From positions 62,001 through 126,000 of the forward strand of contig CAVZRR010000004.1 in the NCBI GenBank assembly GCA_963777725.1: a stretch of DNA of 64,000 bases, written 5' to 3'. Position 1 is the first letter of the stretch, and every line of letters starts with the position of its first letter. The DNA is from RPQJ01 sp963777725. Its GTDB lineage: Bacteria > Pseudomonadota > Gammaproteobacteria > Steroidobacterales > Steroidobacteraceae. Below the pieces are notes generated by a model. It had not been told where the DNA came from. It was given only the letters and a program-made list of their open reading frames with translations, and searched no databases. Both the position numbers and the translations under genes were made by a program. Of this stretch, positions 1 to 9,305 are shown one piece after another.

Positions 1-191
1 AGGCCGGGGCCCTGCGCATTTCCGACAGTTCCGGGGACATCGTGGTGCGGGGCGCCCGCGAAGTGCTGATCCCGCGCGACAGCTCGGGCGATATCCGCAT
101 CGAACAGATCTCGGGCAGCGTGCGGATCGAGCAGGACTCGAGCGGCCAGGTCCGCGTCTCGAGTGTCCAGGGCACCGTGAAAATACCCTGA
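1..191 (+). CDS. C-terminal end of a beta-repeat (DUF4097/DUF2807-like) protein, partial
   Basis: Only the last 62 codons are in the window, in the frame of position 3, ending with TGA at 189-191. The peptide is a run of short imperfect repeats in which DSSGDI or DSSGQV alternates with I-x-I/V-x-beta-strand stretches. That is the pattern of right-handed beta-helix or adhesin-like repeats in DUF4097/DUF2807 proteins, which are often secreted or envelope-linked. The repeat pattern is visible directly; the family is my inference because the N-terminus, with any signal peptide, lies outside the window. No function can be assigned. Confidence 0.6.
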   Translation, partial: AGALRISDSSGDIVVRGAREVLIPRDSSGDIRIEQISGSVRIEQDSSGQVRVSSVQGTVKIP

Positions 192-200
192 CGCGGCGTT

Positions 201-1065
201 CTAGACCTCTGGCCAGCAGCCGATCGATCAGCGCCTCGGCTTGCGCCCGGTAACCCCCGCCGAACAGGTTCAGGTGGTTCAGCACGTGGTAGAGGTTGTA
301 GAGGTCGAAGCGCACGTCAGCACCCGCCTCGAGCGGCCACGCGGACTCGTAAGCGTCGTAGAACGCGCGACCGAAGCCACCGAACAGCCGCGTCATCGCG
401 AGGTCGGCCTCGCGGTCGCCGAAATAGACGGCGGGATCGAAGACGACCGGTTGCCCGGACTCGTCCGCCGCCCAGTTGCCGCCCCAGAGGTCGCCGTGCA
501 GCAGCGACGGCAACGGGCGATGGCCGCGCAACAGCACATCGAGCTGCTCGCAGAGCCTGCGACCGCGCTCGATCAACCGACCCGAATGACCCTGCTCGAC
601 CGCGAGGTCCAGCTGGAAACCGAGTCGCCGCTCGGCGAAGAAGCGTGTCCAGTCGTCGGTCCACGCATTCGACTGCGGCGTTGCGCCAATCGTGTTGTCG
701 CGATGCCAGCCGAACCTGGGCGCGGTCACGGAATGTTGCGCGGCCAGCAGCTCGCCGAGTCGCGCCTCGGTGCGCGACGTCGCCGCCCGGAACTCGATCC
801 ACTCGAGCGCGAGGAACGCCTGCGAGCCCGCGACTCCGGCCGCCAGCACGCCCGGAACCCGCAACGCGGCGGCACTCGCCAGTTCACGCAGCCCTGCGGC
901 CTCCGCTTCGAGCAGCGGCAGGCGCTGCCGATCGGCAACCTTGACGAACACCGGGCCTGAGTCGGATTCCCAGCGCTCGCCGGTCGCGAACCCGCCACCC
1001 ACGGCGAGCCGCTGTGGCGCCCCGCGGAACCGGAGGCCCGTCGCGGCCTCGAGCTCCGCCTTCAC
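201..1065 (-). CDS. Fructosamine/ketosamine-3-kinase family protein
   Basis: About 288 codons read from a GTG at 1065. The family phosphorylates ketosamines on glycated proteins or small amines and so helps reverse glycation. Visible marks are the P-loop-like N-terminus with GGGFATGE, the kinase catalytic motif HGDLWGGNW, the metal-binding DPAVYFGDREADLA, and the C-terminal YNLYHVLNHLNLFGGGY typical of the family. The GTG overlaps the stop of the upstream exonuclease as GTGA (1062-1065), which supports this start and suggests translational coupling. Oddity: the family normally ends near residue 288, but no in-frame stop is met before the window edge. A TAG sits one frame away at 201-203, so a one-base indel just before it is likely. 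The boundary at 201 is therefore inferred. Confidence 0.8.
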
Positions 1066-1943
1066 CGCACGGCAATCCGCCGCGCCTGCTCGCGCAGCAG
1101 GCGGCCGAACCCGAGCGTCTCGTAGAAGTGATCGATCGCCGCGAGGTCGGGCGCGCTGCGGGCGAGGTCGCCGAGACCGACGCCGAGCGGCATGTCGCAG
1201 GCGATCCCGGTCAGTTGCCGCGACAGGAACGCCGACTCGCGATGCTCGCGCAGGCTCTGGGCGACGAACGCAGCCCCGCGAAACTTGAGCTTGGGCACCG
1301 CATCGAGATTGTCGAACACGCCGGGCAACGTGTCGAAGTGCTTGAGCAGCGTCGCCGCCGTCTTGCGACCCACGCCGGGCACGCCGGGAACGTTATCCAC
1401 GGCGTCGCCCATCAGCGCGAGAAAGTCGGCCATCCGCTCGGGAATCACGCCGAAGCGCTCCTCGATGTCGTGATAGCCGTAACGCACGTCCGCGACGGCG
1501 TCCCAGTAGGTGTCGTTCGCCGAGACGAGCTGAGTCAGGTCCTTGTCGCGGCTGACGATGGTCACCGGCCGTCCCGACTGCTGCGCGAGCACGGTCAGCG
1601 TGCCGATGATGTCGTCGGCCTCGTAACGCGAGCTGCCGAACTGTCGCAGCCCGAGGGCGGCGCAGATCTCGCGGCACAGCGCGAACTGGCGCTTCAGCTC
1701 CGCTGGGGCCGGCTCGCGATTCGCCTTGTAGGCAGGATAGATCTCGTTGCGGAACGAGACTTCGAGGCTCTCGTCGAAGGCCACGGCGATCCGCTCCGGC
1801 GAGACGCGCTCGATCAGGTCGCCGAGGAAGCGCGCGAAACCGTGCACCGCATTGACCGGGTTGCCGTCCCGGTCGGTGAACTCGAGCGGCACCGAGTAGT
1901 AGGCGCGAAAGATGAAGACGCTGGCGTCGACGAGGTACAGCAC
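1062..1943 (-). CDS. PolA-type 5'-3' exonuclease (flap endonuclease-like)
   Basis: A 293-residue stand-alone 5'-3' exonuclease of the PolA N-terminal/XNI family, acting on 5' flaps or primers during replication and repair. Seen: N-terminal LYLVDASVFIFRAYYS with the metal-binding Asp, the YKANR region, the acidic cluster YEADDIIGTL, the SRDKDLTQLV motif, and the helix-hairpin-helix GDAVDNVPGVPGVGRKTAATLL. No polymerase domain follows. The reading frame opens far upstream (to 2144), but homology begins at the GTG at 1943; a GTG at 1961 is the alternative and neither has a clear Shine-Dalgarno. Its stop overlaps the start of the ketosamine kinase, so the two are probably one transcript. It is divergent from the GNAT gene at 2039. 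Confidence 0.85.
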   Translation of the reverse strand: MLYLVDASVFIFRAYYSVPLEFTDRDGNPVNAVHGFARFLGDLIERVSPERIAVAFDESLEVSFRNEIYPAYKANREPAPAELKRQFALCREICAALGLRQFGSSRYEADDIIGTLTVLAQQSGRPVTIVSRDKDLTQLVSANDTYWDAVADVRYGYHDIEERFGVIPERMADFLALMGDAVDNVPGVPGVGRKTAATLLKHFDTLPGVFDNLDAVPKLKFRGAAFVAQSLREHRESAFLSRQLTGIACDMPLGVGLGDLARSAPDLAAIDHFYETLGFGRLLREQARRIAVR

Positions 1944-2038
1944 CGGGCGATTCTGCAGCACGCCGCCCGGCGTCGCCACTTTGCCGCCAGCCACGGACCC
2001 GGCGCAGAATCGGCCCCGCAGCAGGCACGAGGCGCGCA

Positions 2039-2548
2039 ATGAACTGGCAGGTCGTCCCGACCGAGCGACGCCACATCGCGGGATTCCGCGACGTGCTCGA
2101 TTCCGTCGCACGCGAGCGGCGCTACCTTGCCTTCCTCGAGGCACCGTCGGCCGCGCAGATGCGTCGTTTCGTGCTCAACAACCTGCGCAATGGCAACCCG
2201 CAGTTCGTGGCCGTCGAGGACGACCGCGTGCTCGGCTGGTGCGACATCGTGCCGAAGCGGCACGCGACGCTGCGACATGTCGGCGCGCTCGGCATGGGGA
2301 TCGCCGCGCCGCATCGCTCGCGGGGCATCGGCAAGGCACTGCTGCAGGCGACGATCGAAGCGGCAGCGGCGCGCGGCATCAGCCGGATCGAGTTGCTGGT
2401 CCGGGCCGACAACGAGCATGCCATTGCGCTGTACCAGCGCCTCGGCTTCGAGCTCGAGGGCCGGCTGCGGAGGTACCTGATCGTGGATGGCGCGGCACAC
2501 GACGTGCTCGCGATGGCGAGACTGGAAAACAGGGGGAATCCGTCATGA
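2039..2548 (+). CDS. GNAT family N-acetyltransferase
   Basis: A 169-residue GCN5-related acetyltransferase that would transfer acetyl from acetyl-CoA to an amine; the substrate is unknown. The acetyl-CoA-binding motif A appears as GMGIAAPHRSRGIGKAL (R-x-x-G-I-G), followed by the usual ELLVRADNEHAIALYQRLGFELEGRLRRYL segment, in which N-x-x-A-I-x-L-Y-x-x-x-GF is characteristic. Single domain of typical length. The ATG at 2039 is preceded by a purine-rich GAGGCGCGCA. Its TGA overlaps the next gene's ATG as ATGA (2545-2548), so the pair is translationally coupled. Confidence 0.88.
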   Translation: MNWQVVPTERRHIAGFRDVLDSVARERRYLAFLEAPSAAQMRRFVLNNLRNGNPQFVAVEDDRVLGWCDIVPKRHATLRHVGALGMGIAAPHRSRGIGKALLQATIEAAAARGISRIELLVRADNEHAIALYQRLGFELEGRLRRYLIVDGAAHDVLAMARLENRGNPS

Positions 2549-3116
2549 GTTCACTCGACCAGGCCCGTGATACACAGCTGAAGAACATCGAGGCCAAGAC
2601 CGGCCAGACACTGGCCCAGCTGCGCACGCTGCTGGCCGGAAGCGGCCTCGCGAAGCACGGCGAGTTGCGCAGCTTCGCGATGGAGAAGCTCGGTCTCGGC
2701 TACGGCGACGCCAACACGCTCGTGCACCTGGCGCTGGCTTCGGACGGCCAGAGCGCGGCGGCCGGCAAGTCGGACGCCGACGTGCTCGCGGAAATCTATG
2801 CGGACAAGAAGGCGCCGCTGCGACCGATCCACGACGCGTTGATGGCGGCTATCGATCGAAGTTCGGTGAATGCGAGGTCGCGCCGAAGAAGGGCTACGTC
2901 AGCCTGCGGCGCAAGAAGCAGTTCGCGATGATCGGCCCGGGCAGCGCGACCCGGGTCGATGTCGGCCTCAACATGAAGGGTGTCGCGGCCACGGATCGCC
3001 TGCTCGCCGAGAAGCCGGGCGGCATGTGCCAGTACAAGGTGAAACTGACCAGCCCGTCCGAGGTGGACGCCGAATTGATCGGCTGGATCCGCCAGGCCTA
3101 CGACGCGGCGGGCTGA
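2545..3116 (+). CDS. DUF4287/DUF5655 domain protein, frameshifted
   Basis: About 190 residues in two frames. The N-terminal half (from the ATG at 2545) has the DUF4287 pattern KTGQTLAQLRTLL...KHGELRSF..EKLGLGYGDANTLVHLAL. The C-terminal half has the DUF5655 pattern KKGYVSLRRKKQFAMIGP and ends at TGA 3114-3116. The frame changes near 2860, where about one base appears to be missing before AAG-TTC-GGT-GAA. Since both halves keep family-level sequence with no decay, a sequencing error is more likely than a dead gene. The function of these DUFs is unknown to me. It overlaps the preceding acetyltransferase by 4 bp and overlaps the convergent regulator gene tail at 3098-3116. Confidence 0.75.
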
Positions 3117-6100
3117 AGCAGCGCCGGCACCAGCATCTCGAACTGCATGCGTCGCGCGGTCTCGAGCACCGCGGCGCGGTCGCCGGCGGTGCGCGCCCTC
3201 GCGCGGGCGATCACGAGATCGGCCCAGGGCAGCGGCTCCTGGCGCGTGTAGGCCTCGAGGGCCTGCGCATGGTGCAATGCTCCGTCAAGGTCCCCAGCGC
3301 GAAGATTCACCTCGGTTGCGAGCAGGCGGAACTCGAGGTGATTGTGGCTCACGCAGCCGCGCGCCAGCAGCGCCTCGCCTTCGTCGAGCAGGCGCCGGCG
3401 CGCGAGCGGCTCATCGACGGCCATGGCCATGCTGCCGAGTGCCCACGGCCCGCAGTAGGTCGGGGCCGCGGTCCGAGCGAGCTCGACCGCGTCCTGCAGC
3501 ACGGCCCGCGCATCCTCGTGTCGCTGCAGGCCGTTGAGCGCCAGGCCGCACAACGCCAGCGCCTCGGCCTCGAAACGACGCGCGCCGAGTTCCCTGGCGA
3601 GTTCCACGCTGCGCGTGCTGCACTCGAGCGCGACCGCGTAGCGCGCGCGGTAGACCTCGAGCGAACCGCGGATGCTGCTCGCCAGCAGCTCGGCCCGCAG
3701 GTCACCGAGGCGGCGCGCCGTTCCGGCCGCTTCGGTGGCAATCTCGATCGCGCCGGCGAAATCCCCAGCGTACGCCTGCGTGACCGCAAGCATCGGCAGG
3801 TAGGACATCCGCAGGCTCGTCAAGCCGTGCTGCACGCAAAGGTCGACGCAGCTGCGGAAGTGGGCGTGTGCGGTGCGCATCCGACCACGCTGGTACTGCG
3901 CGTCGCCGAGCCCACCGAGCGCGCGCGCAATGTCCTCGGGCGAGCCGGCCTGTTTGGCGAACTCCAGCGCTCGCTCGTGGGCGGCGAGGCACTCGTCGAG
4001 TTCACCGCGCGGGAAGTGCAGGTTGCCGCGCAGCGTCCACAGGTGCGCGAGCTGGCGCGGATCGGCTTCGGCCAGCGCGGCCTGCTCCGCGTGACGCAGC
4101 GCGTCGAGCGCTTCTTCGTAGCGATCCATCACTCGGAAGCTGGTGGCGAGTCCGAGCCAGGCTCGCGCACGCTCCGCATTGGTCGCCGCAAGGTCGATCG
4201 CGACCCGGAACGCCGCCACCGCATCCTCGGTTCGTCCCTTGCCGAGCTTGATCTCGCCGAGCAAGGCACTGGCGGCACAGTGGTCGCGTCCTTCGGTCGC
4301 GATTTCACTCGAGCCGCGCGACGAGCTGCTCGGCCCGGTCGAAGCGGCAGGCCGCCTGCTCCCGTGCAGCCGCCTCGAGGTAGGCTGCCGCCGCACGCGG
4401 ATCCTCGGCACCCGCAAGGTGATCTGCATGCAGCGCCGGATCACGTCCCTCGAACCACAGGCTGGCCCGGCGGTGCAGGTCACGGCGCGTGGACCGCAGC
4501 AGTGATTCGAGCACCGCCGTGCGAATCAGCGCATGGGAGAATGCGCATTCGCTGCCGTCGCTGGCCAGCAACCCGTCCACTTCGATGACTCAGCACGCTG
4601 CAGGTGGGGTCGGCGAGCACGTGGCGCAGCGCGTCGAGTTCGAAGCGCAGGCCGAGCACTGCGGCGGCCTGCAGGATGCGGCGCGCCGCCGCCGGCAGCC
4701 GCTCGACCCGCGCCAGCAGCAACGCGCGCACGGAGCCCGGCAGCGCCGACTGGCCGGATCCCGCGGCGCGCAGCAACTGCTCCAGGAAGAACGGGTGTCC
4801 CGAGGCGGTCGCGAGGCACTGCTCGACGAGCTCGGCGGGCACGTTGCCATGATGTGCCGCGAGATCGCGCGCCTCGTCGTCGGCGAGCGGTGCAAGGTCC
4901 AATGCCGTGACGGGACAGCCCCGCGCCCGCGCCCGCCAGGCTGCGCCGATCGGATCGCCTTCCGCACGCGTCGAGATCGCGAGCAGGACCGGCAGCGATG
5001 AGGCCGCGGCCGCGAGATCGCCCAGGAAGCCGACCTCGACCGCATCGGCCCAATGCGCATCCTCGACCACGATCAACTGCGGCCGCTCAGTGGCGACCCG
5101 CTCGAGCAGCGAGTGGAGCAATCGCGCCCGCCCACGGTCGCGGACCGCCTCATCCATCGCCGACAGCACCGAGACTGCTTCGGGCGATGGCGGAAGGCCG
5201 AGCAGGTCGGCTGCCGCAACTGCGTCGCGCTGCGACAACCAGCCCGCCGACACGGCACGCGCGATCGCGGACGCTCGTTCGTCCGCGGCAGCGTCGACAG
5301 GCAGCCCGAGGAACCGCGCGGCCAATGCGGGCGTCGGCCGTTCGCGGGGGTCCTGGCCAAAATCGAGTACGTTGATCACGTGCACTGCGATGCCCGAGGC
5401 TCGCGCGTGTGCCGCAAGTGCCGCAAGCAGGAACGACTTGCCGATCCCGGGTTCGCCCCGTACGACGACCGCGCGGCCGCGACGTGCGGTCACGACCCGG
5501 TCAAGGAACGTCGCCAGCATTGCGAGCTCCGGGCGACGACCGACGAGAGGTGCGGCGGTTGGCCAATCGTGCGCTGCGCGGACGCCGCAGATCCTTCGTG
5601 CGTCCGAACTGCCGGTACCACCGCCCGATTCGAGCTCGAACCGATCGCTGACCTGCAGCGCGACCTCGGCCGATACGACGACGGTTCCGGCCGGAATCGA
5701 ACGCGCGAGTGCCTGCGCCTGCGGCAGCGGACTGCCGGCCAGCGGGAACGGTCGTTCGGAACCCGCCGGCAGCACCAGTCCGCGCGCAATCGCCAGCGCC
5801 AGTCGCAGTTTTCCGCTTGCCGCGGAACACGGCGCGACGATCTCCAGTGCGGCGCGTACCGCGTGTTCCGCTTCGTTGCCGCTCAGGACCGGCAGCCCGA
5901 ACACGGCGACGATCTCGTCCGAACCGGCGTGGTCCGCAAGGCCGCCGAAACGCGCCACCGCGTCGCCCACGCAGCGTTCGGCGGCGGCCCGCGCGCTGCG
6001 CACTGTTTCCGGATCCTGCTGGTCCCGGTCGACCGTCCAGTCGATGCGCGCCACGAGCACCACGGCCTCCCTCAAAGTCGTGGCCTCGGCCTGCGCTGGC

Positions 6101-6891
6101 TGCGGCCGATGCGGATCATCGTCGATCTCGGCGGCGGCTGGATCGACGTTGCCGCTCGCACGACGGCGCCTGAGGATGTCGCGGTACAAGGCTTCGGTCG
6201 CCGGCTCCGGCGCAACATCGAGATCGCGCCGCAGCGCATCCCGGCATTCCCGGTACTGGCGCAGCGCGTCGGTGTGGCGCCCGAGGCGCGCGAGTCCTTC
6301 CATCAGGTCGCGCTGCGCTCGCTCGTCGGTCGGCTCGAGCAACACGAGTCGCTCGAGAACCATGGTCGCGCCAGACAGGTCGCCCGAAGCAGTGCATTGA
6401 GCTGCAGCACGCTCCATGGCCTGCAGCAACTCGCGGCGCAACTCGCGGCGTCGCTCCTCGATCCACTGCTCGAAGCTCGGTGACTTCGCATCGAATCCGT
6501 CGAGCAGCACGCCCCCATGCCGCTCGACGGCCGCGGCGAGGGATTCGGGCGAGCCCTCGCGCAGCAGCGCCCGGCACTCCTCGACATCCGTCGTGATTGC
6601 CGAGTCGTCGAGCGCAAGCGTCGTCGCGTCGCTGCGCAGCGCGATGGCTCCGGCGCCGGACAGCGCGCGGCGCAGCGCTGCGATCGCCTGGCGCAGGCTC
6701 GCGCGCGCCAGCTCGGGGTCGGAGTCGTCCCACAGCAGGCCCGCGAGGAAATCACGGCGCAACGCCACGCCCGGTTGCAGTGCGAGGCACGCGAGCAGCG
6801 CCGACGCCTTGCGCGACGGCAGGTGGATGTCTCGCCCGGCAGTGCTGCGCACCCGCAGCGCGCCGAGCAATTGAATCCTGAATGACGACAC
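3098..6891 (-). CDS. BTAD-type regulator with degenerate nucleotide-cyclase, AAA ATPase and TPR domains, frameshifted
   Basis: About 1,260 residues from a GTG at 6891 preceded by AGGGGG. Order: winged-helix DNA-binding domain (about 1-90); BTAD helical domain (about 95-245, with EQWIEERRRELRRELL); a degenerate class III adenylate cyclase-like domain (about 275-435, GSDEIVAVFGLPVLSGNEAEHAVRAALE); an NTPase with Walker A GEPGIGKS at 479-486 and Walker B LIVVEDAHWAD near 600; then a long TPR array to the stop at 3098-3100. This is the SARP/AfsR-like or MalT-like signalling ATPase architecture, expected to bind DNA and sense a ligand or protein. Two frameshifts are visible, near 4588 and near 4308, and the protein sequence resumes cleanly after each. 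The cyclase metal-binding aspartates are not evident, so catalysis is unlikely. The regulated target is unknown. Confidence 0.8.
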
Positions 6892-6998
6892 GCCACCCCC
6901 TGGTCGGTCGGCCTGCGGCCGGCGCCGCGGATCTCGCGGCGTTCGTCGCGCGGACGGCCACCCGTGATCGGACCGCCGCCTGAGCCGGCTGCGACGCG

Positions 6999-7610
6999 TC
7001 AGGCGCCGCCGCGGTCGGCCGCGCTCAATCGCTTGTGCAGCGGGCTCGAGCGTGGAAAGTGCGCGAGCAGGTATTCCATCTGGTCGGCGAGTACACGGCG
7101 ACCCTTCAGGTAGATGTACTCGGCATAGCTCGGCGTGAACGGAATCGCGATCAGCTGCAGCTTCGCCTGCTCCGGCGTGCGCCAGGCCTTGAGGTTGTTG
7201 CAGCGGCGGCAGGCCGTCACGACGTTGTTCCACGCGTCCCGGCCGCCACGCGACAGCGGCGTCACGTGATCGCGCGACAGCTGCCCGGACCCGAAGCGCT
7301 GGCCGCAATACATGCAGAGGTGGCCGTCGCGCCGGAACAGTGTTTCGTTGTTGAGCGGCGGCACGTAGCCGCGGTGCAGGTGGCCGGGATTGTTGCTCTG
7401 TCCCACCGTCGCGACGATCGAGCTGATCTCGACGACGGTCCGCTCGCCGGTGCGCGCATTGGTTCCGCCGCGCAGCTGGAACAGGGGCTGCCCGAACGAG
7501 TACGCGACCTGGCCCATGAAGTGCAGGCGGACCGCGTCCCGGTAGTCGATCCACTCCAGTGGCATCCCCGAGACGTCCGTGCGCAGGACCTCCTGAGACA
7601 GGGCGTACAT
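6999..7610 (-). CDS. HNH endonuclease, intact copy 1
   Basis: A 203-residue HNH nuclease-family protein. The core is at about residues 98-145: C-x2-C (CMYCGQ), then SRDHVTPLSRGG with the catalytic His, WNNVVTACRRCNN with the Asn and a second C-x2-C. Such small chromosomal HNH proteins are common and their targets are mostly unknown. The start is the ATG at 7610, divergent from pntA copy 1 with 85 bp between them. A second, truncated copy of this gene lies in the same divergent position before pntA copy 3, so gene and intergenic region were duplicated together with pntAB. Confidence 0.85.
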   Translation of the reverse strand: MYALSQEVLRTDVSGMPLEWIDYRDAVRLHFMGQVAYSFGQPLFQLRGGTNARTGERTVVEISSIVATVGQSNNPGHLHRGYVPPLNNETLFRRDGHLCMYCGQRFGSGQLSRDHVTPLSRGGRDAWNNVVTACRRCNNLKAWRTPEQAKLQLIAIPFTPSYAEYIYLKGRRVLADQMEYLLAHFPRSSPLHKRLSAADRGGA

Positions 7611-7613
7611 ACC

Positions 7614-7643
7614 CTGAAAGATACGTTAGTGCTGTGCGATAAT
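7614..7643 (+). promoter_or_regulatory. Candidate promoter of pntA copy 1
   Basis: CTGAAA (7614-7619) and GATAAT (7638-7643) are spaced by 18 bp and lie 53 bp before the pntA ATG. The GATAAT with its flank TGTGCGATAATTCAACGG is conserved before pntA copy 3 (GATAAT at 14287-14292), while much of the surrounding spacer differs. The -35 match is weak. This is inferred from consensus and conservation only. Confidence 0.4.
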
Positions 7644-7695
7644 TCAACGGTTCCAGGCCAGCCAAAACGCAAGAAAACCGCGAGGTTTCGTCGAG

Positions 7696-9291
7696 ATGTC
7701 GCTAACCATCGGAGTGCCCCGCGAGACCTTCGCGGGCGAGAAGCGCGTCGCCACCGTGCCCGACGTGGTCGAGAAGCTGGTCAAGCTCGGCTTCGGCGTC
7801 CACGTCGAGACCGGTGCCGGGGCGGCCGCCAATTTCGACGACGCCTCCTACGAGGCCGCGGGCGCCCGCATCGCGGGCGGCGCCGCGGAGCTCTACGCCG
7901 GGTCCGACATGATCTTCAAGGTGCGTGCCCCGACGCCCGAGGAGATCGCGCTGATGAAGCCGGGCAGCACGCTCGTCGGCTTCATCTGGCCGGCACAGAA
8001 CCCCGAGCTCATGCAGGCGCTGGCCGAGCGCAAGCTGACCGTGCTCGCGATCGACTCCCTGCCGCGCCAGCTGTCCCGCGCCCAGAAGATGGACGCACTG
8101 ACGTCCATGGCCAGCATCAGCGGCTACCGGGCCGTGATCGAGGCCGCCAACGCCTTCGGCCGCTTCTTCAACGGCCAGGTCACCGCCGCGGGCAAGATTC
8201 CGCCAGCGAAGGTCTTCGTCGCCGGCGCCGGTGTCGCGGGACTCGCCGCCGTGGGCACGGCCGCCAACCTCGGCGCGATCGTGCGCGCCAACGACACGCG
8301 CGCCGAGGTGGCCGACCAGGTCGTGTCGCTCGGTGGCGAGTTCGTCAAGGTCGACTACGAGGAGGAAGGCTCCGGTGGCGGCGGCTACGCCAAGGTGATG
8401 AGCGAGGGCTTCCAGAAAGCCCAGCGCGAGATGTACGCGCAGCAGGCCAAGGACGCGGACATCATCATCACCACCGCGCTGATTCCGGGCAAGCCCGCGC
8501 CGAAGCTCATCACCGCCGAGATGGTGAAGAGCATGAAGCCGGGCAGCGTCATCGTCGACATGGCGGGTGAGCAGGGCGGCAACTGCGAGCTCACCGTGGC
8601 GGGCGAGGCCGTGGTCCGGCACGGCGTCACCATCATCGGCTACACGGATCTCGTCAGCCGGCTGGCCAAGCAGTCGTCGACGCTGTACTCGACCAACCTG
8701 CTGCGCGTCACCGAGGAACTCTGCAAGACCAAGGACGGCGTCATCAACGTCAACATGGACGACGACGCGATCCGCGGCCTGACGGTCGTCAAGGACGGCG
8801 AGATCACCTGGCCGCCACCGCCTCCCAAGCTTCCGGCCGCGCCGCCGCAGGCCAAGCCAGTCGCTGGCGCAGCCGTGCCTGCGAAGAAGTCCGGTCACGG
8901 CCACGGCGCCGGCGAGCCCGCCTCCGCCAGGAGCCTCGCGATCATCTTCGGCGTGGGTGCGCTGATGTTCTGGCTGGTCGGCGCGTTCGCACCCGCCTCG
9001 TTCCTGTCGCACTTCACGGTGTTCGTGCTGGCCTGCTTCGTGGGCTACATGGTGGTGTGGAACGTCACGCCGGCGCTGCACACGCCGCTGATGAGCGTCA
9101 CGAACGCGATCTCCAGCATCATCGCGGTCGGCGCGCTGATCCAGATCGCGCCGCCGCTCGGCGCTGGGACGGAAGGGCGGCCCGGTGGGCTGATCCTCGG
9201 CCTCGCGGTGCTCGCGTTGACGCTGACCGCGGTCAACATGTTCGGCGGCTTCGCCGTCACGCGTCGCATGCTGGCGATGTTCCGGAAGTAA
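7696..9291 (+). CDS. pntA: NAD(P) transhydrogenase subunit alpha, copy 1 (intact)
   Basis: A 531-residue PntA of the single-chain type. It binds NAD(H) and, with PntB, couples hydride transfer between NADH and NADP+ to proton translocation across the inner membrane. Domain I (about 1-370) opens with GVPRETFAGEKRVATVPDVV and carries the Rossmann motif GAGVAGLAAVGTAANLGA. After a Pro/Ala linker and a His-rich GHGHGAGE, the C-terminal part has four hydrophobic segments (about 415-530) forming the domain II membrane part. The start is the ATG at 7696, with GAGG upstream. pntB follows after 14 bp. This is the only pntA copy of the three with an unbroken frame. Confidence 0.95.
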   Translation: MSLTIGVPRETFAGEKRVATVPDVVEKLVKLGFGVHVETGAGAAANFDDASYEAAGARIAGGAAELYAGSDMIFKVRAPTPEEIALMKPGSTLVGFIWPAQNPELMQALAERKLTVLAIDSLPRQLSRAQKMDALTSMASISGYRAVIEAANAFGRFFNGQVTAAGKIPPAKVFVAGAGVAGLAAVGTAANLGAIVRANDTRAEVADQVVSLGGEFVKVDYEEEGSGGGGYAKVMSEGFQKAQREMYAQQAKDADIIITTALIPGKPAPKLITAEMVKSMKPGSVIVDMAGEQGGNCELTVAGEAVVRHGVTIIGYTDLVSRLAKQSSTLYSTNLLRVTEELCKTKDGVINVNMDDDAIRGLTVVKDGEITWPPPPPKLPAAPPQAKPVAGAAVPAKKSGHGHGAGEPASARSLAIIFGVGALMFWLVGAFAPASFLSHFTVFVLACFVGYMVVWNVTPALHTPLMSVTNAISSIIAVGALIQIAPPLGAGTEGRPGGLILGLAVLALTLTAVNMFGGFAVTRRMLAMFRK

Positions 9292-9305
9292 GGGGAGCCG
9301 CTGAA

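Noticed and set aside
4480..7665. A 1,061-residue frame apparently fusing an HNH region with the BTAD regulator
   Set aside because: Residues before the GTG at 6891 are an off-frame reading of the HNH gene, and a good ribosome site (AGGGGG) precedes the GTG.
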